The notes beneath the pieces were generated by a model. It saw only the letters and a list, made by a program, of their open reading frames with translations, did not search any database and was not told the origin of the DNA. This document shows positions 49,563 through 57,996 of a DNA stretch of 64,000 bases, in pieces. Position numbers and translations under genes: made by a program. This stretch comes from Selenomonas sp. oral taxon 892 str. F0426. Its GTDB lineage: Bacteria; Bacillota; Negativicutes; Selenomonadales; Selenomonadaceae. Location: assembly GCF_000468035.1 (NCBI RefSeq), contig NZ_KI260545.1, positions 85,777 to 149,776 of the forward strand. The letters run 5' to 3'. Position 1 is the stretch's first letter. Each line of letters starts with the position of its first letter.

Positions 49563-50720
49563 ATGATGAAAGATTTCTCTGCCGAAGTACACGGCTGCCA
49601 CACATATGACGCAACGGGCGCGCTCACGACGCCCGTCTATCTGTCCGCGACGTTCCGCCATCCGGCATTCCGCCGGAGCACAGGCTATGACTATGGACGT
49701 GTCGCAAACCCGACGCGCACAGCGCTCGAGCAGACGATTGCACTCCTCGAGGGCGGCGGACGCGCGTGGGCGCTCTCCTCAGGCATGGCAGCAGTCAACC
49801 TTGTTTTCGCTCTTTGCCGGGCAGGCGACCATGTGCTCCTGCCGGAGGATCTCTACGGCGGCACGATGCGGCTAGCGAACGAGATTTACAGCCGCTACGG
49901 CATTGACTTCGAGTACATCGACATGCGCGACATCGCGCTCGCCCGTTCACGGATGCGGAAAGAGACGAAGCTCATCTTCATTGAAACGCCCTCGAACCCC
50001 ATGATGTTCGTCACCGACATCCGCGCACTCGCAGAGATCGCGCACGCACATGGCGCGCTCCTCGCCGCGGACAACACCTTTCTCTCGCCGCATTTCCAAA
50101 AGCCGCTCGAACTTGGCGCAGACATTGTCCTAGAGAGCGGCACAAAGTATCTCTGCGGTCACAATGACGTGATCTGCGGCACGCTCACAGTGCGGGATGC
50201 GGACTCCGACCTCGCGAAGGAGATCGAGCTGCTCGTCAAATCCGAGGGGCCAAACCTCTCTCCGATGGACTCGTGGCTCATGCTGCGCAGCCTAAAGACA
50301 CTCGGCGTGCGCGTCGAGCGTCAAGAGGAGAGTGCGCTCACCATCGCCCAGTGGCTGCGCACACTGCCAGAGGTCACCGATGTTTACTATGTAGGTCTCT
50401 CCGACCATCCCCAGTATGCACTCCACCAGTCCCAGAGCACGGGCTGCGGCGGCATGATCTCGTTCAAGGTGAAAACGCCTGAGACCGCGCAAAACGTCCT
50501 TGCCCATCTAAAACTCATCGCATTTGCCGAAAGCCTCGGCGGCGTTGAGAGTCTGCTCACCTATCCCATCGTCCAAACGCACGCGGAGATGCCCCGCGAC
50601 CTCATCACGCGCACAGGACTCGACGACCGCCTCCTCCGCCTCTCCGTGGGACTTGAGGATGTAGAGGATCTAAAAGAGGATCTGGCACAGGCACTGAAAA
50701 AGGCGGCACAGAAAGGATAA
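49563..50720 (+). CDS. metB: cystathionine gamma-synthase/lyase family PLP enzyme
   Basis: A 385-residue Cys/Met-metabolism PLP enzyme. The N-terminus has the family YDYGRVANPTRTALEQTIA and LEGG.RAWALSSGMAA. The PLP Lys is in VLESGTKYLCGHNDVICG (about residue 198), and the C-terminal substrate-binding part has ESLGGVESLLTYP. The family includes cystathionine gamma-synthase, gamma-lyase, O-acetylhomoserine sulfhydrylase and methionine gamma-lyase; sequence alone does not settle which, so metB is a family-level symbol. GGAGG precedes the ATG-ATG start. MalY follows five bases on. Confidence 0.9.
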   Translation: MMKDFSAEVHGCHTYDATGALTTPVYLSATFRHPAFRRSTGYDYGRVANPTRTALEQTIALLEGGGRAWALSSGMAAVNLVFALCRAGDHVLLPEDLYGGTMRLANEIYSRYGIDFEYIDMRDIALARSRMRKETKLIFIETPSNPMMFVTDIRALAEIAHAHGALLAADNTFLSPHFQKPLELGADIVLESGTKYLCGHNDVICGTLTVRDADSDLAKEIELLVKSEGPNLSPMDSWLMLRSLKTLGVRVERQEESALTIAQWLRTLPEVTDVYYVGLSDHPQYALHQSQSTGCGGMISFKVKTPETAQNVLAHLKLIAFAESLGGVESLLTYPIVQTHAEMPRDLITRTGLDDRLLRLSVGLEDVEDLKEDLAQALKKAAQKG

Positions 50721-50725
50721 GCATC

Positions 50726-51895
50726 ATGCCCATCAATTTTGACGAAATCATCGACCGCAGGAATACCTCCTGCCTGAAACACGACTTTGCCGTCGAACGC
50801 GGCTATCCCGCAGATATCCTGCCGTTCTGGGTGGCAGACATGGACTTCCGCGCTCCTGCTCCCGTCATTGACGCACTCAAAGCACGCGCAGAGCACGGTA
50901 TCTTCGGCTATACACAGATCAAGGATGACTATTTTGCCGTCCTTCGGAACTGGTTCCGCACACGCCATGCCTGGGACATCGAACGGAGCGAGCTCATCAT
51001 CACCCCCGGCGTTGTCTTTGCGATTGCGACCGCCATCCGCGCCTTTACCGAGCCAGGAGACGCCGTACTCATCCAGCAGCCCGTCTACTATCCCTTTGCG
51101 AACATCATCCGCGACAACGGCCGCACACGCATCGACAATCCCCTGCAGCTCATAGAGGGGCGCTATCAGATCGACTTCGCCGACTTCGAGCAAAAGATCG
51201 TCGCACACGGCGTCAAGCTCTTTATCCTATGCAGCCCGCACAATCCCGTCGGGCGTGTCTGGACGCGTGCGGAGCTCGAACAGATCGCCGCCGTCTGCCT
51301 GCGGCATAACGTCATTGTCGTTGCGGACGAGATTCACGAGGAGTTCATTCGCCCGGGCTTTCGTCACATCCCGTTCGCCTCGCTCTCAGAGGAGGCTGCC
51401 GCCATCACCATCACCTGTACCTCACCGAGCAAGACCTTCAACCTCGCAGGGCTCCAGATCTCGAACATCTTCATCCGAAACAAGACGCTGCGCCGCCGCT
51501 TCCAGCAGGAACTCAGCCGCACGGGCTACGACGAGCCGAACACGCTTGGTCTTGCAGGCGCAAAGGCAGCCTACGAGCACGGCGCAGCGTGGCTCACGGA
51601 GCTCCTCGCCTATCTCGAGGAAAACACCGCGCGTGTAAAGGCATTTCTCGCGCAGCATCTGCCGAAGGTGAGGCTCATCGAACCCGAGGGGACGTATCTC
51701 CTCTGGCTGGACTTCTCTGCCTACGGGCTTTCGGATGAGGCGCTCAACGAGAAAATCATCCGCGACGCGCATCTCTGGCTCGACGACGGCCCCATCTTCG
51801 GTGCGGGTGGCAGCGGCTTCCAGCGCATCAACATCGCCTGTCCGTGGAAAACGCTCGAACAGGGGCTCAAAAATCTCACCGAAGCATTCGCCTAA
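50726..51895 (+). CDS. malY: MalY/PatB-type aminotransferase (cystathionine beta-lyase activity)
   Basis: A 389-residue fold-type I PLP enzyme. Diagnostic MalY/PatB segments are DILPFWVADMDFRAP near the N-terminus, ITPGVVFAIATAI, CSPHNPVGRVW, VADEIHEEF and the PLP Lys in SPSKTFNLAGLQ (about 235). Members cleave cystathionine or cysteine S-conjugates to give homocysteine or thiols. It is co-transcribed with the metB-like gene, five bases apart, giving a transsulfuration or sulfur-scavenging module. Confidence 0.93.
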   Translation: MPINFDEIIDRRNTSCLKHDFAVERGYPADILPFWVADMDFRAPAPVIDALKARAEHGIFGYTQIKDDYFAVLRNWFRTRHAWDIERSELIITPGVVFAIATAIRAFTEPGDAVLIQQPVYYPFANIIRDNGRTRIDNPLQLIEGRYQIDFADFEQKIVAHGVKLFILCSPHNPVGRVWTRAELEQIAAVCLRHNVIVVADEIHEEFIRPGFRHIPFASLSEEAAAITITCTSPSKTFNLAGLQISNIFIRNKTLRRRFQQELSRTGYDEPNTLGLAGAKAAYEHGAAWLTELLAYLEENTARVKAFLAQHLPKVRLIEPEGTYLLWLDFSAYGLSDEALNEKIIRDAHLWLDDGPIFGAGGSGFQRINIACPWKTLEQGLKNLTEAFA

Positions 51896-51906
51896 ACAAC
51901 GACAGA

Positions 51907-51950
51907 AAAAATAGGAGACACAGCATCTTCGCCGTGTCTCCTATTTTTTT
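51907..51950. terminator. bidirectional terminator between malY and mqsA
   Basis: AAAATAGGAGACAC pairs with GTGTCTCCTATTTT around a 12-base loop, with A and T runs on both sides. Confidence 0.9.
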
Positions 51951-51951
51951 G

Positions 51952-52395
51952 TTATCCGATTTTTTCCAATTCCTTACGCCGTGCCCGCAGAATTTCAAGA
52001 CCCTGCGGATACTCCTGAAGGAGCAGCAGCAGATTCGCCATCGTCCTGCTCGGCAGAACTTCGCCCGACTCGTACTTCTGGAATGCGCGTGCTCCGCCGC
52101 CGAGGATTGTCCCCGCCTGTTCCTGCGTCAGTTGGAATTTCTTCCGAATCGAACGGATTTCGGTGGGGAGGGGAAGTCCCTCAACGCGTGCTTTGAGAAT
52201 ATGCAGCGCCCGATCTGAGCATTTCATATCCTCCCGGGAATGTTCGCCAGTCTTGCCATCGACTGAGTACCAACCGGGCATATCAAAGGTGATACTCTCA
52301 CCATGATATGTCAATGTCATCGGTTTGATATCACGACGCAGCTTTTCACCCGTCTCACAACTGATAACGACTTCCTCAACCTCTCTCCTTTTCAT
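51952..52395 (-). CDS. mqsA: MqsA-type antitoxin
   Basis: About 147 residues from ATG 52395. The N-terminal part (1-70) matches the MqsA arrangement but has only one visible Cys pair residue (ISCETGEKL, MKCSDRA) rather than two full CxxC zinc motifs. The C-terminal helix-turn-helix is clear (IRKKFQLTQEQAGTILGGGARAFQKYESGEV, cited as RKKFQLTQEQAG and GGARAFQKYESGEV). It should neutralise MqsR and repress the operon. It is separated from mqsR by a 167-base inverted-repeat element. Confidence 0.85.
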   Translation of the reverse strand: MKRREVEEVVISCETGEKLRRDIKPMTLTYHGESITFDMPGWYSVDGKTGEHSREDMKCSDRALHILKARVEGLPLPTEIRSIRKKFQLTQEQAGTILGGGARAFQKYESGEVLPSRTMANLLLLLQEYPQGLEILRARRKELEKIG

Positions 52396-52415
52396 AATCC
52401 ATCCCTTCTTTGAAT

Positions 52416-52582
52416 TTAGGGAAGCACTGATAAACTCAGCCGCGCATCTTGACATATCTTTTTTGCCCGCTTGTTGTCGGTAAATCATCCACATAGATTT
52501 GGCTATGAGTCCGTTTTTCCTCCTCAATCGGACAGAAAAATCTACGCCAATCTAAGTGTCTATTTTATCAGTGATTCTTTAG
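52416..52582. mobile_element. MITE-like element inserted between mqsR and mqsA
   Basis: Imperfect terminal inverted repeats of 19 bases (52416-52434 and 52564-52582; 15 of 19 match; shared core CACTGATAAA) bound a 167-base stretch with no gene. A further end-like copy is at 54070-54087. I see no transposase in the window. Confidence 0.6.
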
Positions 52583-52587
52583 TAGTA

Positions 52588-52881
52588 TTATTTTTCTTTA
52601 AATGATAGCAATGTAAATTCTGAAATACAGTTATTTGCCGTAAATTTAATGTAAATGATATAATCCCCATCCGGGACATGGTAGACATCATGCCAACTAG
52701 CATGGTCGTAATACGCCGTCATCGATTTATAAAACTGTTCTCGTTTCATTGCCGCGACAACTCTATAAATATCCGCTTCCAAATACCCGATTTCCGCTGC
52801 TGTTTGTAGAGCAGTATTCGTTACTCTATAATCCGATTGCTTAAACTTTTCCAAGTCATGATGTGGCTTTTTTTTCTCCAC
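52588..52881 (-). CDS. mqsR: MqsR-type mRNA interferase toxin
   Basis: A 97-residue MqsR-family toxin. MqsR hallmarks are HHDLEKFKQ, a helix with VVAAMKREQFYKSMTAYYDH and the closing DVYHVPDGDYIIYIKFT. E. coli MqsR is a RelE-like ribonuclease cutting at GCU. As in the E. coli operon, the toxin gene precedes the antitoxin. The GGAGG site is present. A palindromic operator overlaps the promoter at 52908-52937. Confidence 0.88.
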   Translation of the reverse strand: MEKKKPHHDLEKFKQSDYRVTNTALQTAAEIGYLEADIYRVVAAMKREQFYKSMTAYYDHASWHDVYHVPDGDYIIYIKFTANNCISEFTLLSFKEK

Positions 52882-52907
52882 ATAGATTTCCTCCTTTCTT
52901 TTTTCTT

Positions 52908-52937
52908 TATTTTACACCATATTGGTGTAAAATACAA
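52908..52937 (-). promoter_or_regulatory. mqsRA promoter with palindromic operator
   Basis: A perfect 11-bp-arm palindrome (TATTTTACACC, five bases, GGTGTAAAATA; 52908-52934) covers a promoter on the minus strand: TTGTAT (52932-52937) and TAAAAT (52909-52914), 17 bases apart. Binding of MqsA there would block transcription. Confidence 0.8.
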
Positions 52938-52971
52938 TCCCCACCGAAAAAATTTCAGTGGGGATGCCCTA

Positions 52972-53958
52972 TCATTCATTTTCCCTAAAATACTGCCACG
53001 CGTCCATGACATCGAGGAAAGCACCGTCGAAGCCCGCCGCCATGATCTTGTCAAGGTAGGCATCAGGGCTGCCGTAGAGGAGGTCATGCCACTCCTGCGA
53101 CCAATAGCGTGCCTTGTAGCTGCCCGGCCACTCGGGGTTCGGCTCCGCGAGCCAGTGCGGGCGCTCATCCGTCCACGAGGGCTGCCAGTAGGTGCGGTAG
53201 TCCGCCGCCTCACCGACGCTCATGTAGGAGAGGAGGAGCCGCTGTCCGCCGTTCGCCTTGCGCTTGAGCCGCATCGTCTCTTCCTTGGAGAGCGGACGAT
53301 CCCCGTAGTAGAGATCGACGATGAGGAGGTCATAGTTCGTCTCAGAGAGTGCCTTAATGTACAATTCCCGAGTCTTGTAGTGCTCAGGGTTGAGCAGAAC
53401 GAGGAAATTCTTTGCCTCTTTCAGCTGTGTGACATTGCCCGTATTCTCATACATCGGGCGACGATCCGGAATTACATCGAGGGCTGTATCCCCTCCATCG
53501 GAGACATAGCCCGCCGCAGCCCCCATCTCCTGCGCGGTGTGTATTTTTTTACCCTTCACATAGTCGAGGGTAAAGACCTGCCGCTCTGCGCGCAGCGGTT
53601 TTTCGAGCATAGCGGTGAGAAATTCATCCGTCGCTCGATTGTTGCGCCTTGCCTCCGCCCCGTTCTCCGTACGGCCGTCGTAGAAGCGGGACTCCATAAA
53701 GAAGCCGTCCAGCACACGGATGAGCCGTGCTACATTCTCTTCCGCATTGTCCTCCGTCACTTCGAGCAATCCCACTCCTCCATTGCCAATGAGCAGGAAG
53801 TCCGGCTTTCTTTCGCGCACATAGCTGCCGATCTCTGCCGCGAGATCAACCATCTCCGTCTCCGGTGCAGATATTTTTGCGTCGCCTTCCGCTGCGGAAA
53901 AATGACACAGCCCAAAGCCAATGACAACTGTGAGAAACAATTTGGGAATCGACACCAT
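52972..53958 (-). CDS. secreted GH114/TM1410-like putative glycoside hydrolase
   Basis: A 328-residue protein from ATG 53958 (AGGAG site), with a signal peptide ending HFSAAEG. It has the TIM-barrel pattern of the TM1410/MJ1477 (GH114, endo-alpha-1,4-polygalactosaminidase-like) group: LLIVDLYYGDRPLSKEE, LLLSYMSVGEAADYR, YKARYWSQEWHDLL and the final AGFDGAFLDVMDAW with acidic residues at strand ends. A substrate such as an exopolysaccharide is inferred. It lies between mqsR and cysK. Confidence 0.78.
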   Translation of the reverse strand: MVSIPKLFLTVVIGFGLCHFSAAEGDAKISAPETEMVDLAAEIGSYVRERKPDFLLIGNGGVGLLEVTEDNAEENVARLIRVLDGFFMESRFYDGRTENGAEARRNNRATDEFLTAMLEKPLRAERQVFTLDYVKGKKIHTAQEMGAAAGYVSDGGDTALDVIPDRRPMYENTGNVTQLKEAKNFLVLLNPEHYKTRELYIKALSETNYDLLIVDLYYGDRPLSKEETMRLKRKANGGQRLLLSYMSVGEAADYRTYWQPSWTDERPHWLAEPNPEWPGSYKARYWSQEWHDLLYGSPDAYLDKIMAAGFDGAFLDVMDAWQYFRENE

Positions 53959-54069
53959 AGAACACTCCTGACGCAAAAAGGCCGCCGCAGAGCAACAAAA
54001 CGCTCAATAGGCAGCCTTGTGCAGATTACGAAAGCTGATAATCAGCACCGTCACCTTGACGGTCTTCAT

Positions 54070-54087
54070 TTTATCAGCGGTTCCTTA
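54070..54087. repeat. solitary inverted-repeat end abutting cysK
   Basis: GGAACCGCTGATAAA (read on the minus strand) resembles the ends of the element at 52416-52582, and overlaps the cysK stop codon. The rest of the 126-base gap to the GH114-like gene has two small hairpins (GCTGAT-TATCAGC type and CCGTC/GACGG) but no gene. Confidence 0.45.
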
Positions 54088-55020
54088 CTTATCCTGGAAC
54101 AGATCCGTCGAGAGATAGCGATCACCGCCGTCGGGCAGGAGAACAACAATGTTCTTGCCCGCGAATTCGGGGCGGCGTGCCAGCTGTACCGCAGCAACAA
54201 GCGCAGCCCCCGAAGAGATGCCGACAAGCGCCCCCTCACGGCGTGCGAACTCCCTGCCATAGGAAAAGGCATCTTCGTTCTTCACCTGAATAATCTCGTC
54301 ATAAACCTTTGTGTCGAGTGTTGTGGGGATAAATCCTGCACCGATGCCCTGAATCTTATGCGGCCCCGGCTTGCCTCCCGAGAGCACAGGAGAGTCAACC
54401 GGCTCCACTGCGACAACGTGGACGGAAGGCGCCTTGCTCTTCAAATAGTGTCCAACACCCGAGACTGTCCCACCCGTACCGACACCGGCAACAAAAACAT
54501 CCACACGTCCATCTGTGTCCTCCCAGATCTCAGGGCCTGTCGTACGCTCATGTACCGCAGGATTTGCAGGATTCTCAAACTGCGAAGGGATGAACGAGTT
54601 AGGAATCTCTTTCTGCAGCTGCTCAGCACGTGCAATTGCCCCCTTCATTCCCTGCGATCCGTCTGTCAGGACGATCTCTGCTCCATACGCCTTGAGGAGG
54701 TTACGGCGCTCCACGCTCATCGTCTCAGGCATCGTAAGAATCGCCTTATAGCCGCGTGCGGCCGCAACAGCAGCGATGCCAATGCCTGTATTGCCGCTCG
54801 TCGGCTCGATCAGCGTCGCCCCTGGCGCAATCTTGCCGTCGCGCTCTGCCTGTTCGATCATAGCGATCGCGATGCGATCCTTCACTGAGCCCGCTGGGTT
54901 AAAATACTCAAGCTTCACCAGAATGTTTGCCGGAAGATCGTGCGCTTTTGCAAATTTTTTCGCTGCAAGTAAAGGTGTATGTCCGATGAGTTCTGTGACC
55001 GACTGATAAATATTTGCCAT
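54085..55020 (-). CDS. cysK: cysteine synthase A
   Basis: A 311-residue O-acetylserine sulfhydrylase. The PLP Lys is in [10 protein letters not shown] (about 46), the phosphate/substrate loop is [12 protein letters not shown] (about 72-83) and [12 protein letters not shown] binds the PLP phosphate. GISSGAA near the end completes the site. Length is normal. It makes cysteine from O-acetylserine and sulfide. A symmetric operator-like sequence lies upstream at 55055-55079. Confidence 0.96.
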   Translation of the reverse strand: MANIYQSVTELIGHTPLLAAKKFAKAHDLPANILVKLEYFNPAGSVKDRIAIAMIEQAERDGKIAPGATLIEPTSGNTGIGIAAVAAARGYKAILTMPETMSVERRNLLKAYGAEIVLTDGSQGMKGAIARAEQLQKEIPNSFIPSQFENPANPAVHERTTGPEIWEDTDGRVDVFVAGVGTGGTVSGVGHYLKSKAPSVHVVAVEPVDSPVLSGGKPGPHKIQGIGAGFIPTTLDTKVYDEIIQVKNEDAFSYGREFARREGALVGISSGAALVAAVQLARRPEFAGKNIVVLLPDGGDRYLSTDLFQDK

Positions 55021-55054
55021 GATTCATTCTCCTTTTATAAACGCATTATCTATG

Positions 55055-55079
55055 TAAACATATCAAAAAAGTATGTTTA
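55055..55079. promoter_or_regulatory. palindromic operator-like site upstream of cysK
   Basis: TAAACATA and TATGTTTA form perfect 8-base arms with a 9-base centre, about 35 bases before the cysK start. A TTGATA hexamer lies within the centre on the minus strand. A cysteine regulator binding here is a plausible inference. Confidence 0.55.
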
Positions 55080-55112
55080 TATTTTACTCGTTTTTGAGAA
55101 ATATGTCAAGGG

Positions 55113-55157
55113 GAAAAAGAAATCGCTGCGCGAAATAAAATTCGCACAGCGACTTCT
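55113..55157 (-). terminator. terminator of the PBP gene
   Basis: On the minus strand TCGCTGTGCGAA pairs with TTCGCGCAGCGA (one mismatch), with flanking AAGAAG/CTTCTT-type extension and TTTTTCCCC after it. It begins at the PBP stop. Confidence 0.82.
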
Positions 55158-57170
55158 TTACGTCGGTTCAAAATAGACCTTTACATGCGTGCCCTGCTCA
55201 ACAATATCATTGACACTGAGGTCTTGGGAGACGGCCGCCCCCGTCCCCTCACTCTCGAAGAGGAGTCCACGCTGTTCAGCGAGGCGCGCTGCCTCACGTA
55301 TTGACAGCCCCGTGAAATCGGGTACGAGTGCCTTTCCTTCAGGTGGCATTGCTACGGTCTCCATGCGCCGCTCCTCAATTCTCTTCTCTTCTGCAGAGGC
55401 GGTTTTTGATGATGTATCCTCTGCATCTTTTGTAAATGGATTGCTCGACGGTTCCACATGAGCATACCGCAGGAGCTGCGCAAAGATACGCGAGGCGACA
55501 GGCGCTGCGATTTGCCCGCCGTAGAAATTGCCGCCGCGTGGGTCGTCAATCATGACGAGTACGGTAAAGATCGGATCCTCGACAGGCGCAAAGCCACAGA
55601 ATGAGGCTATGTAGCGCCCCTCCATATAGCCCGAGGTATCGAGGCGAATCTTCTGTGCCGTTCCTGTCTTTCCTGCAATGCGGTAGCCGCGAACGGCAGC
55701 CTTGGAGCCGCCGCCCGTCGCAACGACCTGTTCGAGCAGACCGATGAGCGTTCGATCCACTGTTTTTTGCAGGGTTTCACGAATCGTTTGCGGCTTGCGC
55801 TCCTCATAGATCGAGCCGTCTGGATTTTTTATTGTACGCACAATATGCGGCCGCATCAGGGTCCCGCCATTTGCGATTGCGGACATTGCAGTCACGAGCT
55901 GCAGCGGGGTCACGGCAATACTCTGTCCGATGGCAGTCGTCGCGATATCTGAGTCACGCATATCCTCGGCCTTGAAGAGGATTCCCTCTTCCTCTCCCGG
56001 CAGATCGATCCCCGTCTGTTCGCCGAAGCCAAAAATACGTGTATAGTGCATGAGCTTTTCCGCGCCGAGCGAGAGTCCGACCTGAGCAAACCCCGTGTTG
56101 AGAGAGTTCTTTACAATATCGGTGAAGGTAACTGCACCATAGCTCTCATTGCTCCAGTTCTGAATGCGCCGCCCGGAAACCATAACGTAACCAGGATCAA
56201 AAAACACCTGATTCGGTGTTACAATTCCTTCCTGCAGTGCAGCACCTGCAACGATTGCCTTGAAGGTCGAGCCCGGCTCATAGATAAAAGAGACGGCACG
56301 ATTCTTCCAATTCTCCTGCGGATAGTCCCAAAAACGATTCGGGTTGTAAGAGGGGCGCGATGCCATCGCGAGGATCTCACCCGTCTTCGGATCCATGACA
56401 ATCGCCGTGATGGAGGATGGATTGTTCTCCGCCATCGCACGGTCGAGCTCCTGCTCTACCATGAACTGGATCGTACTGTCAATCGTCAGTACCGCCGTCT
56501 TGCAGTAGTCGCCGCGATACGTGCGCCGTCCGAAGAAGATGGAGTCTAGGATTGGCCGCCGCTGTCCGTCGACCGTCAGACGCTCCTCTCGAATCTCCCC
56601 CTTGAGCAGGGGGTCGAGGGCCTGCTCCACCCCGTCGAGTCCCTCGTCGTCCGTGCCGACGAAGCCAAGCACATTCGCCGCAAGTGCATCGTTCGGATAA
56701 TAGCGCTTTGCCTCATTCTGAAATCCGAGGCAGTCACTGTAGCCCTTCTCACGGATGACGGCGCGCACCGCCTCGTATTCACTATGCTCAAGCCGTCGCT
56801 TGACCCAGACGAAGCCTCCACCGACAGAAATGTCGTCGAGGATCTCCTGCTCCGTGAGTCCGAGGAGGGGTGCAATATCGGCAGCAATCTCCGCAGGATC
56901 GTGCGAATCGTAAACATGGTTTGGGTCAATAAACAGCGATTTCGTCATGCTGCTGACCGCGAGTTCCTTGCCATTGCGATCGAGGATCGCGCCGCGCAGG
57001 GACTGGATGCGGAATTCATAGCCACTCTGGTCACGCATGCGTTGTGCGAGCGCATCTCCCTGCACAACCTGCAGATAAGCGTAGCGAAATGTTAGGATGA
57101 CGAGAAAGGCAAACATCAGAATGGCAACGCGTGCAATACGCCCTTGAACTGTCGCCCGAACATTTTTCAT
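55158..57170 (-). CDS. class B penicillin-binding protein with PASTA domain (SpoVD/FtsI type)
   Basis: About 670 residues from ATG 57170. A short cytoplasmic part and transmembrane helix (about 12-32) lead to the dimerisation domain (RGAILDRNGKELAVS). The transpeptidase domain has the Ser in EPGSTFKAIV (SxxK), SLN in KNSLNTGFAQVG and KTG in GKTGTAQK. A C-terminal PASTA domain (about 605-670: VPDFTGLSIREAARLAEQRG) follows a charged linker. It cross-links peptidoglycan, probably at the septum. It is not in a dcw-type cluster; cysK is downstream. Confidence 0.93.
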   Translation of the reverse strand: MKNVRATVQGRIARVAILMFAFLVILTFRYAYLQVVQGDALAQRMRDQSGYEFRIQSLRGAILDRNGKELAVSSMTKSLFIDPNHVYDSHDPAEIAADIAPLLGLTEQEILDDISVGGGFVWVKRRLEHSEYEAVRAVIREKGYSDCLGFQNEAKRYYPNDALAANVLGFVGTDDEGLDGVEQALDPLLKGEIREERLTVDGQRRPILDSIFFGRRTYRGDYCKTAVLTIDSTIQFMVEQELDRAMAENNPSSITAIVMDPKTGEILAMASRPSYNPNRFWDYPQENWKNRAVSFIYEPGSTFKAIVAGAALQEGIVTPNQVFFDPGYVMVSGRRIQNWSNESYGAVTFTDIVKNSLNTGFAQVGLSLGAEKLMHYTRIFGFGEQTGIDLPGEEEGILFKAEDMRDSDIATTAIGQSIAVTPLQLVTAMSAIANGGTLMRPHIVRTIKNPDGSIYEERKPQTIRETLQKTVDRTLIGLLEQVVATGGGSKAAVRGYRIAGKTGTAQKIRLDTSGYMEGRYIASFCGFAPVEDPIFTVLVMIDDPRGGNFYGGQIAAPVASRIFAQLLRYAHVEPSSNPFTKDAEDTSSKTASAEEKRIEERRMETVAMPPEGKALVPDFTGLSIREAARLAEQRGLLFESEGTGAAVSQDLSVNDIVEQGTHVKVYFEPT

Positions 57171-57228
57171 TTTCTCTATGCCCTCCCCTCGAATTGTTTC
57201 CCGTGACATCATACCATAACTGCACATG

Positions 57229-57274
57229 AAAAAAAAGTCGCTGCAATACGCCGTGGCATTACAGCAACTTTTAT
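57229..57274 (-). terminator. terminator of the formate dehydrogenase operon
   Basis: On the minus strand AAAGTTGCTGTAAT pairs with ATTGCAGCGACTTT (one G-T-type mismatch region) and is followed by eight T residues. It separates fdhC from the PBP gene. Confidence 0.88.
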
Positions 57275-57291
57275 TACATTAAGCAAGAAAA

Positions 57292-57996
57292 TCAGTGATG
57301 ATCTTCCTTCTCAGCCTGCTCGATCTCCTCGCGCGTTACGACGCCCTGGGAGATGAGTTCGCTCACCCATGCACCATGGTGATGTGCGGCATACGATGCT
57401 TTGATCGTGCCGTCCTTCATGCCGTGGAGAGAGTCAGGGTTGACCCCAGCGGCGAGATAGATATGTCCGAGTGCTGCAGCAAAGCAGACACATGCCGCGA
57501 TGCTGTGTACGGGGATGGCATATGCGGTGATGGCCGCCGGCAGGAAGCTGTCGCCGATCCAGAGGATGACACCCGAGACGGCAATAACAACGGCAAGGGC
57601 AAGCTGCAGGGCGATGTTCATCTTCTCACCGCCATTGTAGAAGCCCTGTGGAGGCATCTCGGGATCTTTGCCCATCAGCTCAAGCGGGAATTTCTGCATG
57701 AATTCCATATCCTTCGAGCCGAAGCGGAAGACCTCTTTGATCATCAACAGGTAGCCTTCACGTGCAATGAAGAAGCCGATGATTGGGGTCGCAATGAACA
57801 GAACACCGAAGATGCGATGCGCGTACATGAGCGTCTTGTCACCAAAGACATCGTACATGAAACGGAACGTGTCTGAGTAGAGCGGCAGCGCCGTGAGGAA
57901 AAGCATGAAGAACGCAAATGCGTTCATCCAGTGACAAAGCGCAAATGTTTTCTGATGGCGCGGCACATATTTTTTATTGATCAACATCGTGCTCAC
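57292..57996 (-). CDS. fdnI: formate dehydrogenase gamma subunit (cytochrome b)
   Basis: A 234-residue di-heme cytochrome b556-type subunit. About four helices are visible; likely heme His residues lie in FALCHWMNAFAFF, YAHRIFGVLF and PVHSIAACVC. It passes electrons from the FdhB clusters to menaquinone in the inner membrane. The C-terminus is His-rich (KEDHH). It overlaps fdhB by four bases and is the last gene of the operon. Confidence 0.93.
   Translation of the reverse strand: MSTMLINKKYVPRHQKTFALCHWMNAFAFFMLFLTALPLYSDTFRFMYDVFGDKTLMYAHRIFGVLFIATPIIGFFIAREGYLLMIKEVFRFGSKDMEFMQKFPLELMGKDPEMPPQGFYNGGEKMNIALQLALAVVIAVSGVILWIGDSFLPAAITAYAIPVHSIAACVCFAAALGHIYLAAGVNPDSLHGMKDGTIKASYAAHHHGAWVSELISQGVVTREEIEQAEKEDHH

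Noticed and set aside
52837-54888. 683-codon plus-strand frame over the GH114-like and cysK genes
   Set aside because: Antisense to cysK, which has a full PLP site; no domain seen.
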